Assembly (NCBI RefSeq): GCF_003634935.1
Contig: NZ_RBXO01000001.1
Location: 3,373,501-3,437,500 of the forward strand
Origin: Saccharothrix australiensis
GTDB taxonomy: Bacteria > Actinomycetota > Actinomycetes > Mycobacteriales > Pseudonocardiaceae
Length of the DNA stretch: 64,000 nt
Direction: 5' to 3'
In this document: piece after piece, positions 18,728-30,800 of the stretch
How positions within the stretch are numbered: position 1 is the stretch's first letter
Layout: each line of letters begins with the position of its first letter
Position numbers and translations under genes: made by a program
The notes under the pieces: generated by a model
Database searches by the model: none
What the model was told of the DNA's origin: nothing
Seen by the model: the letters and a program-made list of their open reading frames with translations, nothing else

Positions 18728-21700
18728 ATGTCGAACGAGGAAAAGCTCCGCGACTACCTCCGGCGGGTCACCGCCGATCTCGCGCAGACCAGGAAACGGT
18801 TGCAGGAGGCCGAATCCGGGCTGCACGAGCCGGTGGCGATCATCGGGATGGCGTGCCGCTACCCCGGCGGGGTCGGCTCGCCCGACGACCTGTGGCGGCT
18901 GGTCGAGGCGGGCGGTGACGCCATCTCGGAGTTCCCGACCAACCGGGGCTGGCACGTGCGGTACGACGCCGACCCCGAGCAGGCCGGGACCACCTACACG
19001 CGGCACGGCGGGTTCCTGCACGACGCGGACCTGTTCGACGCCGAGTTCTTCGGGCTGAGCCCCCGCGAGGCGCTGACCGTGGACCCGCAGCAGCGGCTGC
19101 TGCTGGAGACGTCCTGGGAGGCGATCGAGCGCGCGGGCATCGACCCGTCTTCCGTGCGGGGCAGCCGGACCGGTGTGTTCGCCGGTGTCATGTACAACGA
19201 CTACGGCGCGCGGCTGATGAACGCCGACCTGCCGGAGTTCGAGGGCTACCTGGGCAACGGCAGCGCGGGCAGCATCGCGTCCGGCCGGGTCGCCTACACG
19301 CTCGGCCTGGAGGGGCCGGCGGTGACGGTGGACACGGCGTGCTCGTCGTCGCTGGTCGCGTTGCACCTGGCCGCGCACGCGCTGCGCCAGGGCGAGTGCG
19401 GGCTGGCGCTGGCGGGCGGCGTGACCGTGATGTCCACCCCGGACACCTTCGTGGAGTTCAGCCGGCAGCGCGGGCTGTCGCCGGACGGTCGGTGCAAGGC
19501 GTTCGGCGCGGGCGCGGACGGCACCGGGTGGGCCGAGGGCGCCGGGATGCTGCTGCTGGCCCGGTTGTCCGAGGCGCAGCGCCTGGGTTACCCGGTGCTG
19601 GCGGTGCTGCGCGGTTCGGCGGTCAACCAGGACGGCGCGAGCAGCGGCTTGACCGCGCCCAACGGGCCGTCGCAGCAGCGGGTGATCCAGCAGGCGCTGT
19701 CCCGCGCCGGCCTGTCCACCTCGGACGTCGACGCGGTCGAGGCGCACGGCACCGGCACGACCCTGGGCGACCCGATCGAGGCGCAGGCGCTGCTGGCGAC
19801 CTACGGGCGCGACCGGCCCGCCGACCGGCCGCTGTGGCTGGGCTCGTTCAAGTCCAACGTCGGGCACACGCAGGCGGCGGCGGGTGTCGGCGGCGTGATC
19901 AAGATGGTCATGGCGATGCGGCACGGCGTGCTGCCGAAGACCCTGCACGCCGACGAGCCGACGCCGGCGGTGGACTGGTCGGCGGGCGCGGTGGAGCTGC
20001 TGCGGGAGGCGCGGCGGTGGCCCGAGTCCGACCGGCCGCGCCGGGCCGCCGTGTCGTCGTTCGGGGTCAGCGGGACGAACGCGCACGTGGTGCTGGAGCA
20101 GCCGCCGTCGACGGAGCCGAAGCTCGCGGCCGTCCACAACGGACCCGTGCCGGTGGTGGTGTGCGGGCGGACGGAGGAGGCGCTGCGCGCCCAGGCGGCC
20201 CGGCTGCGTGACTTCGTGGAGGGCGACCGCGGCGTGACGCCCGCGGACCTGGCGTGGTCGCTCGCGGTGTCGCGGTCGCGGTTCGCGCGGCGGGCCGCGG
20301 TGGTCGCGGAGAGCCGGGGCGAGCTGGTGCGCGGCCTGGACGAGCTGGCGCGGGGCGTGCCCGCGTCGCCGGGCGTCGCGAGCGGGCGGGCGACGGCGTC
20401 GGGGAAGGTCGCGTTCGTGTTCCCCGGCCAGGGCTCCCAGTGGCCGGGTATGGGCGTCGAGCTGCTGGAGTCGTCGCCGGTGTTCGCCGCGCGGATGGCC
20501 GAGTGCGCCGAGGCGCTGCGCCCGCACACCGGGTGGGACGCCGTGTCGGTGCTGCGCGAGGCGCGCGAGGACCACGACGTCGACGTCATCCAGCCGCTGC
20601 TGTTCGCGGTGCTGGTGTCGCTGGCCGAGGTGTGGCGGGCGCACGGGGTCCGGCCGGCGGCGGTGGTCGGGCACTCGCAGGGCGAGATCGCCGCCGCCTG
20701 CGTGGCGGGCGCGCTGTCGCTGGCGGACGCGGCGAAGGTCGTGGCGCTGCGGTCGCGTGCGCTGCGGGCCGTCGTGGGCGACGGCGGCATGGCGTCGGTC
20801 GCGGTGTCCGCCGAGGACGCGGCGGAGCTGATCGCGCCGTGGGCGGGCCGCCTGTCGGTCGCGGCGGAGAACGGGCCGGCGTCCGTCGTGGTGTCCGGTG
20901 ACCGGGATGCGCTGGACGAGTGGCTCGCGCACTGCGCCGAGCACGACGTGCGCGCCCGCCGCGTCGCCGTGGACTACGCCTCGCACAGCGCGCACGTCGA
21001 GCGGGTGCGGGACGAGGTGCTGTCCGGCCTCGCGGGCATTACGCCCGTCGAAGGCGCGATCCCGCTGTACTCCACGGTCACCGGCACCGCGCTGACGGGT
21101 GCCGAGCTGACGCCCGACTACTGGTTCCGCAACCTGCGGCAGACCGTGCTGCTGCGCACGGCCGTCGAGCGCCTGGCGGCCGACGGGTTCGGGTTCTTCG
21201 TCGAGTCCAGCCCGCACCCGGTGCTCACGCCGGGCCTGCGCGAGACGGTCGAGGACCTCGACAGCGGCGCGGCGGTGCTGGGCACCCTGCGCCGCGACGA
21301 CGGCGGCCTGCCCCGGTTCCTGACGTCGCTGGCGGAGGCGCACCTGGCGGGGCTGGACCTGGACTGGACGGCCGTGCTCGGCGGCGAGCGCCGCCGGCTG
21401 GACCTGCCGACCTACGCCTTCCAGCGCGACCGCTACTGGCTCGACGCGCCCGCGACCACCGCCGCGGACCCGGAGGACGCGGCGTTCTGGGCCGCCGTCG
21501 AGCGGGAGGACCTGCCCGCGCTGGCGGACGCCGTGCTCGCCGGCTCCGACGACGACCGGGAACGGCTCGGCGGCGCGCTGCCCGTGCTGTCGGCGTGGCG
21601 CAGGCAGCGGCACGCCTCGTCCACCGTCGACGACTGGCGGTACCGGGTGGAGTGGCCGCGGCTCGCCGGGCTGCGCCCGACCACGCCGTCCGGGAGGTGG

Positions 21701-24700
21701 CTGGCCGTCGTGCCCGCCGGGGTCGAGCACCCCTGGGTCGACGGCGTGCTGGGCGTGTTCGGCGACGTCGTGCGGGTGGACGTCGGCACCGACGGCGACC
21801 GGGACGCGGTGGCCGCCGCGATCCGCGCTGCCGTGGCCGACGGTGCCGTGGCGGACGGTGCCGCGGTCGACAGTGGTGCGGCGGACGGTGCCGTGGTCGA
21901 GGGTGGCGCGGTCGGCGGTGGTGCGGTCGAGGGTGTCGTGTCCCTGCTCGCCCTCGCCGAGGGCGTCCACGCGACCGGGATCACCGACGGCCTGGCGGCG
22001 ACGGTCGTCCTCGTGCAGGCGTTGGGCGACGCGGGCGTCGACGCGCCGCTGTGGGTGCTGACCCGCGGCGCGGTGGCGGTCGGCGGCGAACGGCTCGACC
22101 GGCCCGCCCAGGCCCAGTCGTGGGGCGTCGGCCTGGTCGCCGCGCTGGAGCACGCCCGCCGCTGGGGCGGCCTGGTCGACCTGCCCGAGGCCGTGGACGC
22201 CGCCGCCCTGGCCGCGCTGTCCGCCGTGCTCGGCGGCGGGACGGACGAGGACCAGGTCGCGCTCCGGGCGACCGGCGCGCACGCCCGCCGCCTGGTCCGC
22301 GACCCGCGCGCCCGCCGCGCGGGCACGCCGTGGCAGCCGACCGGCACCGTGCTGATCACCGGTGCGACCGGGGCCATCGGCCCGACCATCGCCCGCTGGT
22401 TCGCCGACCAGGGCGCGCGCCGCCTGGTGCTGACCAGCCGGAGCGGGCGCGGTGTCGACGGACTGGCGGCCGAGTTGGCCGAGCGGGGCGTGGACGTCGC
22501 GGTCGAGGCGTGCGACGTCGCCGACCGGGACGCCGTCGCCGCCCTGCTGCGCCGGCTCGCCGACGCGGGCCACGAGATCGGGACCGCCGTGCACGCCGCG
22601 GCCTTCATCGAACTGGTGCCGCTGGCGGAGACGACGGTCGAGCAGTTCGCCGACACCGTGCGCGCGAAGGTCGCGGGCGCGGTACACCTCGGCGACCTGC
22701 TCGACCACACCCACCTGCGCGACCTGGTCCTCTTCTCGTCCATCGCGGGCGTGTGGGGCAGCGGCGAGCACGCCGCCTACGCCGCCGCCAACGCGTTCCT
22801 GGACGCCTACGCACAGCAGCGGCACGCCGACGGCCTGCCCGCCACCTCCGTGGCGTGGGGCATCTGGGACGAGCACGAGACGGCGTCGCGCATCGACGCC
22901 GCCCAGATGGTCAAGCGCGGCCTGGCGTTCATCGACCCGGACATCGCGCTGAGCGGCCTGCGGCAGGTGCTGGAGGACGGCGAGCCGTTCCGCGCGGTCG
23001 CCGACGTCGACTGGGACAGCTTCGTCCCCGTGTTCACCTCGGCGCGGCCCAGCCGGTTCATCGCCGACGTCCCCGAGGCCCGGCGCGCCCTGGCGGGACC
23101 GGAGCGGGTGACCTCCGGCGGGCCGGCCACCCTGCCGCCGGCGCAGCGCAAGCGCGCCCTGCTGGACCTGGTGCGCGCGCACGCCGCGGCCGTCCTCGGC
23201 CACGACTCGGCCGCCAACCTCGACACCGCGCGGGCGTTCCGCGAGTTCGGCTTCGACTCGCTGACCGCCGTCGAGCTGCGCAACCGGCTCGTCGCCGCCA
23301 CCGGCCTGCGACTGCCCGCCACGCTGGTGTTCGACCACCCCACGCCCAACGCGCTGGTCGCGTACCTCGACGGCGAACTCGCGGGCCACGCGCGGGAGCA
23401 GGCCGACGTGCCCGCCGCGACCCCGAGCGCCGAGCCCATCGCGATCGTCGGCATGGCCTGCCGCTTCCCCGGCGGCGCGGCGTCGCCCGAGGAGCTGTGG
23501 CGGCTGGTCGCCGAGGGCGGCGACGCCATCACCCCGTTCCCGCCGGGGCGCGGCTGGGACGTCGACGCGCTGTTCCACCCCGACCCCGACCACCCCGGCA
23601 CCACCTACGTCCGCGAGGGCGGCTTCCTGCGCGACGCGGGCGAGTTCGACGCCGCGTTCTTCGGCATCTCGCCGCGCGAGGCGGTGGCGATGGACCCGCA
23701 GCAGCGGCTGCTGCTGGAGACCACGTGGGAGGTGTTCGAGCGGGCGGGCATCGACCCGACGTCGCTGGCCGGCGCGCCGGTGGGCGCGTTCATCGGGTCC
23801 GGGTTCATGGACTACGGCGCGACCGCGCAGGACGCGACCGAGAGCTTCCTGCTGACCGGCAACGCGACCAGCGTGCTGTCCGGGCGGCTGTCGTACTTCC
23901 TCGGCCTGGAGGGCCCGGCGGTCACCGTCGACACGGCGTGCTCGTCGGCGCTGGTCGCCCTGCACCTGGCGGCGCAGGCGGTCCGGTCGGGCGAGTGCGC
24001 GATGGCCGTGGCAGGCGGCGCGACCGTGATGGGCGGTCCGATGCCGTTCATCGGGTTCAGCAGGCAGCGCGGCCTGGCGGCCGACGCGCGGTGCAAGGCG
24101 TTCGCGGCCGGCGCGGACGGCATGATCCTGGCCGAGGGCGTCGGCGTGCTGCTGGTGGAGAAGCTGTCGGACGCCCGGCGGCTGGGGCACCCCGTGCTGG
24201 CGGTGGTCCGCGGCTCGGCGGTGAACCAGGACGGCGCGTCGAACGGCCTGACCGCGCCGAACGGACCCGCCCAGCAGAAGGTCATCCGGCAGGCGCTGGC
24301 GAGTGGCGGCCTGCGACCGTCCGATGTGGACGTCGTGGAGGCGCACGGCACCGGCACGGCCCTCGGTGACCCGATCGAGGCGCAGGCGTTGCTGGCGACC
24401 TACGGGCAGGACCGCGACGAGCCGCTGTGGTTGGGTTCGGTGAAGTCGAACATCGGTCACACGCAGGCTGCGGCGGGTGTCGCCGGGATCATCAAGATGG
24501 TCATGGCGCTGCGGGAAGGCGTGCTGCCCAGGACGCTGCACGCCGACGAGCCCTCGCCGCACGTGGACTGGTCGGCGGGTGCGGTGCGGCTGCTGGTGGA
24601 GAACCGGCCGTGGCCCGAGGCGGGTCGTCCGCGCCGGGCGGGCGTGTCGTCGTTCGGCATCAGCGGCACCAACGCCCACCTGGTGCTGGAGGAAGCGCCC

Positions 24701-27700
24701 GCCGTCGAGGCGGAGCAGCCGGAGACCACCGTGCGCACGCCCGTCGTGCCCGTGGTGGTGTCGGGTCGCGGCGCGGAGGCGCTGCGGGCGCAGGCGGCCC
24801 GGCTGCTGACCACCGACCCGGACGTGCCCGCCGCCGACCTCGCCTGGTCGTTGGCCACCGGCCGGGCCGCGCTGGACCACCGCGCCGTCGTGGTCGCCGC
24901 GAGCACCGAGGAGGTGCGCGACGGGCTGGACGCGGTCGCGCGGGACCGGCAGGCCGGGCACGTGGTGCGCGGCGTGGCCACCGACGGCGGCCTCGCGTTC
25001 CTGTTCACCGGCCAGGGCGCGCAGCGGCTGGGCATGGGTCGCGAGCTGTACGAGGCGTTCCCCGCCTACGCCGAGGCGTTCGACGCGGTGTGCGCGGAAC
25101 TGGACCGGCACCTCGCGACACCGCTGCGCGAGGTGGTCTTCGAGCGCGCCGACCTGCTGGACCGCACGGCGTGGACGCAGCCCGCGCTGTTCGCGGTGGA
25201 GGTGGCGCTGTTCCGGCTGGTCGAGTCGTGGGGGATCAGGCCGGACTTCGTCGCGGGCCACTCGATCGGCGAGCTGGCCGCCGCGCACGTGGCGGGTGTG
25301 CTCTCCTTGCCGGACGCGGCCCGCCTGGTCGCCGCGCGCGGCCGGGTGATGCAGGAGCTGCCGCCCGGCGGGGCGATGTTCGCCGTGCAGGCCACCGAGC
25401 AGGAGGTGCTGCCGCTGCTGGCGGGCCACGAGTCGCGCGCGTCGCTGGCGGCGGTCAACGGGCCGGGTTCCGCGGTGGTGTCCGGCGCGGAGGAGGTGGT
25501 GGCCGGTATCGCGGAGCAGTTGGCTGCGCGGGGCCGCAAGACGCGGCGGCTGGTCGTCAGCCACGCCTTCCACTCGCCGCTGATGGAGCCGGTGCTGGAC
25601 GAGTTCCGCCGCGTCGCCGAGACCCTGGCCTACGCGGAGCCGACCGTGCCGGTGGTGTCGACCGTGACCGGCAAGCCGGTGGCGGGCGAGTGGCGGTCGC
25701 CGGACTACTGGGTCGAGCAGGTGCGGCGGCCGGTCCGGTTCGCCGACGCCGTCGCCGCGCTGCACGCCGAGGGCGCCACGTCGTTCCTGGAGCTGGGCCC
25801 GGACGGCGTGCTGTCCGCGATGGCGCGGGAGAGCCTGCACGGCGACGTCGTCCTCGCGCCCGCGCTGCGCGCCAAGCGCGGCGAGGTGCAGGCGCTGACG
25901 ACGGCGGTGGCGCAGGTGTGGGCGCGCGGCGCGGCGGTGGACTGGTCCGCGGTGACGGCCGGGCGCGGCGCGCGGCGGGTCGACCTGCCGACCTACGCGT
26001 TCCAGCGCCAGTGGTACTGGCTGGCCGAACCGGCGGCGACCGATGCCGCCGACCCGCTCCGGCACCGCGCCGCGTGGCGGCCGGTGCGTGCGGGCGACGC
26101 GCCGCCCGGCGTGTGGCTCGCGGTCGCGCCCGCCGGCGTCGACCACGGTGTCCGGCACGACGGGCCGGTGCTGACCGTCGACGGCCCCGCCGACCGGGCG
26201 GTGCTCGCCGACCGGCTGCGGGACGTGCTGCTGGACCTCGTGGAGCCGCTGGCCGGTGTCGTGTCGCTGCTGGCGCTGGCCGAGGACCGCGGCGTGGCCG
26301 ACACGGTCGCGCTGGTCCAGGCGCTCGGCGACGTCGGCGTGCCCGCCCGGCTGTGGGCGGTGACCCGCGGCGCGGTCGCGGCCGACCCGGCGGACCGGGA
26401 GGTGCGCCCGGCGCAGGCCGCCGTGTGGGGCCTGGGCCGCACCGTCGCGCGGGAGCACCCGGACCGCTGGGGCGGCCTGGTGGACCTGCCCGCGGGCGCG
26501 GACGCCGTGCCCGCCGGCGCGCTGGGCTCGGGCGAGCCGGAGGTGGCCGTGCGCGGCGCGGGCCTGCTGGCCCGCCGCCTCACCCGGTCCCGGCTCGCGC
26601 CCGCGACCTGGACCGCCCGCGGCCTGGTCCTGGTCACCGGCGGCACGGGCGCGCTGGGCCGCGCCACCGCGCGGTGGCTCGCCGACCGCGGCGCGGAGCA
26701 CCTGGTGCTGGTGTCGCGCGGCGCGTCCGCCGGGAGCGCCGCGGACCTGGTCGCCGAGCTGTCCGCGCGCGGCGTCGAGGTGACGCTCGCGGCGTGCGAC
26801 GTGGCCGACCGGGACGCCGTCGCCGCCCTCCTGGCCGGTCTGCCGCAGCCGCCGACCGCGGTGTTCCACGCCGCGGGCGTCCTCGCGGACGGCGTGCTCG
26901 ACGGCCTCACCCCCGACCGGGTCCGCGAGGTGCTGCGGGCCAAGGCCGACGGCGCGCGGCACCTGCACGAGCTGACCGGCGACCTGGACGCGTTCGTCCT
27001 GTTCTCCTCGATGTCGGCGACGCTGGGCAACCCCGGCCAGGCCAACTACGCCGCCGCCAACGCCTACCTCGACGGCCTCGCCGAGCACCGCGCCCTGACC
27101 GGGCTGCCCGCCACGTCGGTGGCGTGGGGCCCCTGGGCGGGCGGCGGCATGGCGGCCGACCTGGCCGAGCGGACGGCCCGCGACGGCGTCGCCGCGCTGG
27201 ACCCGGACCGGGCGCTGGCCGCCCTCGACCGGGCCCTCACGGCGGGCGACCCGGCGGTCACCGTCGCCGACGTGGACTGGGCGCGGTTCCGCGCGCCCGG
27301 CCCGGTGCTGGCCGAGCTGGTGCCCGACGAGCCGGCGGCGCGGGCGGAGCAGGCCGCACCGGCGGACCGGCTGACCGGCCTCGCGGGCGCGGAGCTGGAC
27401 CAGGCGGTGCTGCGCCTGGTGCGGGAGCAGGTGGCGCTGGTCCTCGGCTACCCCGGACCCGACCACGTCGAGCCGCACCGCTCGTTCCAGGAGCTGGGCG
27501 TGGACTCGCTGACGGCCGTCGAGCTGCGCAACGCCCTGGCGGGCGCGACCGGCGCGGCGCTGCCGCCGACGCTGGTGTTCGACCACCCGACCCCGGCCCG
27601 CCTGGCGGAGCACCTGCGCGGCGAAGTCGGCGGCGCGCCCGCCGACCCGGTCGCCGCCGCGCTGGCCGACCTGGACCGCCTGGAGGGCGCGGTGGCGCGG

Positions 27701-27847
27701 CTGCCCGAGGGCGACCACGCCGCGCTCGCCGCCCGCCTGCGGGCGCTCGCGTCGCGCCTGCACGGCGGCGCGGACCGCGGCGAGCTGGCCACCGCCAGCG
27801 CCGACGACCTGTTCGAGCTGATCCAGACGGAGTTCGGCAAGTCCTGA
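18728..27847 (+). CDS. Type I modular PKS B: extension modules 4 and 5
   Basis: A 3039-residue subunit. The ATG at 18728 is preceded by AGAGG (18714-18718) at 9-bp spacing and opens a textbook coiled-coil docking segment (residues 1-33). Approximate domains: KS4 34-461, AT4 475-905, KR4 968-1455, ACP4 1475-1555, KS5 1567-1995, AT5 2006-2431, KR5 2441-2868, ACP5 2891-2971, C-terminal docking helix to 3039. AT4 is the first methylmalonyl-type AT of the chain. Action: add a methyl-branched hydroxyl unit, then an unbranched hydroxyl unit of opposite predicted configuration. KR4 contains a degenerate five-residue repeat (residues 1034-1068) not found in the sibling KRs. The next gene follows after 36 bp, so B, C and D are probably cotranscribed. 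Confidence 0.97.
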   Translation: MSNEEKLRDYLRRVTADLAQTRKRLQEAESGLHEPVAIIGMACRYPGGVGSPDDLWRLVEAGGDAISEFPTNRGWHVRYDADPEQAGTTYTRHGGFLHDADLFDAEFFGLSPREALTVDPQQRLLLETSWEAIERAGIDPSSVRGSRTGVFAGVMYNDYGARLMNADLPEFEGYLGNGSAGSIASGRVAYTLGLEGPAVTVDTACSSSLVALHLAAHALRQGECGLALAGGVTVMSTPDTFVEFSRQRGLSPDGRCKAFGAGADGTGWAEGAGMLLLARLSEAQRLGYPVLAVLRGSAVNQDGASSGLTAPNGPSQQRVIQQALSRAGLSTSDVDAVEAHGTGTTLGDPIEAQALLATYGRDRPADRPLWLGSFKSNVGHTQAAAGVGGVIKMVMAMRHGVLPKTLHADEPTPAVDWSAGAVELLREARRWPESDRPRRAAVSSFGVSGTNAHVVLEQPPSTEPKLAAVHNGPVPVVVCGRTEEALRAQAARLRDFVEGDRGVTPADLAWSLAVSRSRFARRAAVVAESRGELVRGLDELARGVPASPGVASGRATASGKVAFVFPGQGSQWPGMGVELLESSPVFAARMAECAEALRPHTGWDAVSVLREAREDHDVDVIQPLLFAVLVSLAEVWRAHGVRPAAVVGHSQGEIAAACVAGALSLADAAKVVALRSRALRAVVGDGGMASVAVSAEDAAELIAPWAGRLSVAAENGPASVVVSGDRDALDEWLAHCAEHDVRARRVAVDYASHSAHVERVRDEVLSGLAGITPVEGAIPLYSTVTGTALTGAELTPDYWFRNLRQTVLLRTAVERLAADGFGFFVESSPHPVLTPGLRETVEDLDSGAAVLGTLRRDDGGLPRFLTSLAEAHLAGLDLDWTAVLGGERRRLDLPTYAFQRDRYWLDAPATTAADPEDAAFWAAVEREDLPALADAVLAGSDDDRERLGGALPVLSAWRRQRHASSTVDDWRYRVEWPRLAGLRPTTPSGRWLAVVPAGVEHPWVDGVLGVFGDVVRVDVGTDGDRDAVAAAIRAAVADGAVADGAAVDSGAADGAVVEGGAVGGGAVEGVVSLLALAEGVHATGITDGLAATVVLVQALGDAGVDAPLWVLTRGAVAVGGERLDRPAQAQSWGVGLVAALEHARRWGGLVDLPEAVDAAALAALSAVLGGGTDEDQVALRATGAHARRLVRDPRARRAGTPWQPTGTVLITGATGAIGPTIARWFADQGARRLVLTSRSGRGVDGLAAELAERGVDVAVEACDVADRDAVAALLRRLADAGHEIGTAVHAAAFIELVPLAETTVEQFADTVRAKVAGAVHLGDLLDHTHLRDLVLFSSIAGVWGSGEHAAYAAANAFLDAYAQQRHADGLPATSVAWGIWDEHETASRIDAAQMVKRGLAFIDPDIALSGLRQVLEDGEPFRAVADVDWDSFVPVFTSARPSRFIADVPEARRALAGPERVTSGGPATLPPAQRKRALLDLVRAHAAAVLGHDSAANLDTARAFREFGFDSLTAVELRNRLVAATGLRLPATLVFDHPTPNALVAYLDGELAGHAREQADVPAATPSAEPIAIVGMACRFPGGAASPEELWRLVAEGGDAITPFPPGRGWDVDALFHPDPDHPGTTYVREGGFLRDAGEFDAAFFGISPREAVAMDPQQRLLLETTWEVFERAGIDPTSLAGAPVGAFIGSGFMDYGATAQDATESFLLTGNATSVLSGRLSYFLGLEGPAVTVDTACSSALVALHLAAQAVRSGECAMAVAGGATVMGGPMPFIGFSRQRGLAADARCKAFAAGADGMILAEGVGVLLVEKLSDARRLGHPVLAVVRGSAVNQDGASNGLTAPNGPAQQKVIRQALASGGLRPSDVDVVEAHGTGTALGDPIEAQALLATYGQDRDEPLWLGSVKSNIGHTQAAAGVAGIIKMVMALREGVLPRTLHADEPSPHVDWSAGAVRLLVENRPWPEAGRPRRAGVSSFGISGTNAHLVLEEAPAVEAEQPETTVRTPVVPVVVSGRGAEALRAQAARLLTTDPDVPAADLAWSLATGRAALDHRAVVVAASTEEVRDGLDAVARDRQAGHVVRGVATDGGLAFLFTGQGAQRLGMGRELYEAFPAYAEAFDAVCAELDRHLATPLREVVFERADLLDRTAWTQPALFAVEVALFRLVESWGIRPDFVAGHSIGELAAAHVAGVLSLPDAARLVAARGRVMQELPPGGAMFAVQATEQEVLPLLAGHESRASLAAVNGPGSAVVSGAEEVVAGIAEQLAARGRKTRRLVVSHAFHSPLMEPVLDEFRRVAETLAYAEPTVPVVSTVTGKPVAGEWRSPDYWVEQVRRPVRFADAVAALHAEGATSFLELGPDGVLSAMARESLHGDVVLAPALRAKRGEVQALTTAVAQVWARGAAVDWSAVTAGRGARRVDLPTYAFQRQWYWLAEPAATDAADPLRHRAAWRPVRAGDAPPGVWLAVAPAGVDHGVRHDGPVLTVDGPADRAVLADRLRDVLLDLVEPLAGVVSLLALAEDRGVADTVALVQALGDVGVPARLWAVTRGAVAADPADREVRPAQAAVWGLGRTVAREHPDRWGGLVDLPAGADAVPAGALGSGEPEVAVRGAGLLARRLTRSRLAPATWTARGLVLVTGGTGALGRATARWLADRGAEHLVLVSRGASAGSAADLVAELSARGVEVTLAACDVADRDAVAALLAGLPQPPTAVFHAAGVLADGVLDGLTPDRVREVLRAKADGARHLHELTGDLDAFVLFSSMSATLGNPGQANYAAANAYLDGLAEHRALTGLPATSVAWGPWAGGGMAADLAERTARDGVAALDPDRALAALDRALTAGDPAVTVADVDWARFRAPGPVLAELVPDEPAARAEQAAPADRLTGLAGAELDQAVLRLVREQVALVLGYPGPDHVEPHRSFQELGVDSLTAVELRNALAGATGAALPPTLVFDHPTPARLAEHLRGEVGGAPADPVAAALADLDRLEGAVARLPEGDHAALAARLRALASRLHGGADRGELATASADDLFELIQTEFGKS
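18827..23400 (+). other. PKS module 4: KS-AT(methylmalonyl)-KR(A2)-ACP
   Basis: KS Cys 19340-19342. The AT has G-Q-G-S-Q, G-H-S-Q-G (Ser 20675-20677) and Y-A-S-H at 20975-20986, the methylmalonyl signature. The KR has Trp (22754-22756) and, uniquely here, His five residues later (22769-22771) before the Tyr (22778-22780): the A2 fingerprint, predicting an epimerised methyl. Its cofactor loop reads G-A-T-G-A-I-G rather than [10 protein letters not shown] Ser 23258-23260. Confidence 0.88.
21827..21931 (+). repeat. In-frame 15-bp tandem repeat (seven copies) inside KR4 of PKS B
   Basis: Seven consecutive degenerate 15-bp units built on GGTGCCGTGGCGGAC, encoding a G-A-V-A-D-like pentapeptide at residues 1034-1068, in the structural (non-catalytic) half of the KR before the conserved G-V-V-S-L-L strand. 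Other KRs in the window have no such run. Probably a replication-slippage expansion tolerated in a surface loop. Confidence 0.85.
23427..27650 (+). other. PKS module 5: KS-AT(malonyl)-KR(B)-ACP
   Basis: KS Cys 23939-23941 in D-T-A-C-S-S-A. AT Ser 25262-25264 with H-A-F-H, so malonyl. The KR lacks the diagnostic Trp and reads V-L-A-D-G where DH-coupled KRs read L-D-D; Tyr 27047-27049 and Asn are present, so B-type is predicted with a variant fingerprint. ACP Ser 27506-27508. No DH. Product: beta-hydroxyl of opposite predicted configuration to modules 1-2. Confidence 0.85.
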
Positions 27848-27883
27848 CGACCCGCCGACCCCGTGACGAGGTGGACCCCTGAG

Positions 27884-30800
27884 ATGTCGAACGAACAGAA
27901 GCTGCTCGAACACCTGCGCTGGATGACCGGTGAGCTGCGGGAGACCCGCGACCGGTTGCGCGCGGCGGAGGACGCCGCGCGCGAGCCGGTGGCGATCGTG
28001 GGCCTGGCGTGCCGGTTCCCCGGCGGCGTCGACACGCCCGAGCAGCTGTGGCGGCTGCTCGACGCGGGCGCGGACGCGGTCGGCCCGTTCCCCGACGACC
28101 GGGGGTGGGACCTCGACGCGCTGTTCGACCCCGACCCGGACCGGCCGGGCACCACCTACGTGGACTCGGGCGCGTTCCTCGCCGACGCGGCGGGCTTCGA
28201 CCCGGCGCTGTTCGGCATCTCGCCGCGCGAGGCGCTGGCGATGGACCCGCAGCAGCGGCTGCTGCTGGAGGTCACCTGGGAGGCGCTGGAGCGCGCGGGC
28301 CTGGACCCGCTGTCCCTGCGCGGCAGCCGGACCGGCGTCTACACCGGCACCAACGGGCAGGACTACGGCTCGCAGGGGAAGGTGCCCGCCGAGCTGGAGG
28401 CGCACATCGGCACCGGCACGGCGAGCAGCGTGCTGTCCGGCCGGGTGTCCTACTCGTTCGGGTTCGAGGGCCCGGCGGTCACCGTGGACACGGCGTGCTC
28501 GGCGTCGCTGGTGGCACTGCACCTGGCCGTGCAGGCGCTGCGCAACCGCGAGTGCGATCTGGCGGTCGCGGGCGGCGCGACGGTGATGGCGACGCCGGGC
28601 GCGTTCACCGAGTTCAGCCGCCAGCGGGGGCTCGCGGCCGACGGCCGGTGCAAGCCGTTCGCGGCGGCGGCGGACGGCACCAACTGGGGCGAGGGCGCGG
28701 GTGTCGTCCTGGTGGAGCGCCTGTCGGACGCGCTGCGCAACGGTCACCGGGTGCTGGCCGTGGTGCGCGGCACGGCGGTGAACCAGGACGGCGCGTCGAA
28801 CGGGCTGACCGCGCCCAACGGCCCGGCCCAGCAGCGGGTGATCCGGCAGGCGCTGGACAGCGCGGGGCTCGCACCGTCCGATGTGGACTTCGTGGAGGCG
28901 CACGGCACGGGCACCAGGCTGGGCGACCCGATCGAGGCGCACGCCCTGCTGGCCACCTACGGCCGCAACCGCCCCGACGACCGGCCGCTGTGGCTGGGCT
29001 CGGTGAAGTCCAACCTCAACCACACGCAGGCCGCAGCCGGCATCGCGGGCGTGCTCAAGGTCGTCCTCTCGCTCACCCGCGGCAGGCTGCCCAGGACCCT
29101 GCACGTGGACGCCCCCACGCCGCACGTGGACTGGGCGTCCGGCGCGGTGCGGCTGCTCACCGAGGCCCGCGACTGGCCGCGCGGCGAGCGGGTGCGGCGG
29201 GCCGGGGTGTCGGCGTTCGGCGTGAGCGGGACCAACGCGCACGTCGTGCTGGAGGAGGCGCCCGAGGTCGAACCGGCGACGCCGGTGGCCGACGACCGCG
29301 CCGTGCGGGCGTTCCCGGTGTCCGGCAAGGACGCGGCGGCGCTGGCCGCGCAGGCCCGGCGGCTGCTGGACGTGGACGCCGCCCTGCCGGACCTCGCGCA
29401 CACCCTGGCGACGCGCCGGGCGGCGCTGGACGAGCGCGCCGTCGTCGTGGCGGGTGACCGGGCGGGGCTGCGCGCCGGCCTGCGCGCGCTGGCCGACGGC
29501 ACGCCCTCGGCGTCGGTGGTGCGCGGTTCGGTGCGGTCGGGCGGGCTCGCGTTCCTGTTCACCGGTCAGGGCGCGCAGCGCGCGGGCATGGGGCGCGGGC
29601 TGCACGCGGCGTTCCCGGTCTTCGCCGAGGCGTTCGACGCGGTCCGCGAGGCTTTCGGCCTGCCGCTCGGCGATCCGGGCGCGGGGCTGATCGACCGGAC
29701 CGAGCACGCGCAGCCCGCGTTGTTCGCGGTGGAAGTGGCGTTGTTCCGGTTGTTCGAGTCGTGGGGCGTGAAGCCCGACTTCGTCGCCGGGCACTCGATC
29801 GGTGAGCTGGCCGCCGCGCACGTGGCGGGTGTGCTGTCGTTGGAGGACGCGGCCACGCTGGTCGAGGCGCGCGGTCGGCTGATGGGCGCGCTGCCCGAGG
29901 GCGGGGCGATGGTCGCCGTGCAGGCGGCCGAGGACGAGCTGGTCCTGACGCCGGGCGTGTCGGTCGCGGCGGTGAACGGTCCGTCGTCGGTGGTGCTCTC
30001 CGGTGTCGAGCAGGAAGTGCTGGCGATCGCGGAGAGCCTTGCGGCGCAGGGACGGAAGACCAAGCGGCTCACCGTCAGCCACGCGTTCCACTCGGTGCTG
30101 ATGGAGCCGATGCTCGCCGAGTTCCGCCGGGTCGCGGAGGGGCTGGCGTACGCCGCGCCGACGATCCCGGTCGTCTCCACGGTGACCGGCGAACCGGTGT
30201 CCGCCGAGTGGGCCTCCGCCGAGTACTGGGTGGACCAGGTGCGCCGGCCGGTCCGCTTCGCCGACGCCCTCGCCGCGCTGCACGACCGGGGCGTCCGGAC
30301 CTACCTCGAACTGGGCCCGGACGGCGTGCTGTCCGCGCTGGGCCGCGAGAACCTGCCCGACGACGTCGCCCTGACGCCCGCCCTGCGCGGCGACCGGCCG
30401 GAGGCCGAGACCGCCACGACCGCCGTCGCCGCGCTGCACGTGCGCGGGATCGCCGTCGACTGGGACGCCGTCCTGGGCGGCGGCGGGTGGGTGGACCTGC
30501 CGACCTACGCCTTCCAGCGGCAGCGCCTGTGGCTGACCGGCGCGGTCGCCGACACCGCCGACCCGTGGACCTACCGCGTGCGGTGGCACCCGGTGGACCT
30601 GCCGCCCGGCGCGCCGTCCGGCACGTGGGCCGTCGTCGCGCCCGCCGACCCGGACGGCGCGGAACTCGCCGCCCTGGCGGCGCGGGCGCTGGAGCGGCAC
30701 GGCGCGCACGTCGTGCCGACCACCGGCGCGGTGCCGGACGCCGTGGCGGGCGTGGTGTCGTTCCTCGCGTTCGACGACCACGACCCCGCCGCGCCCGCCG

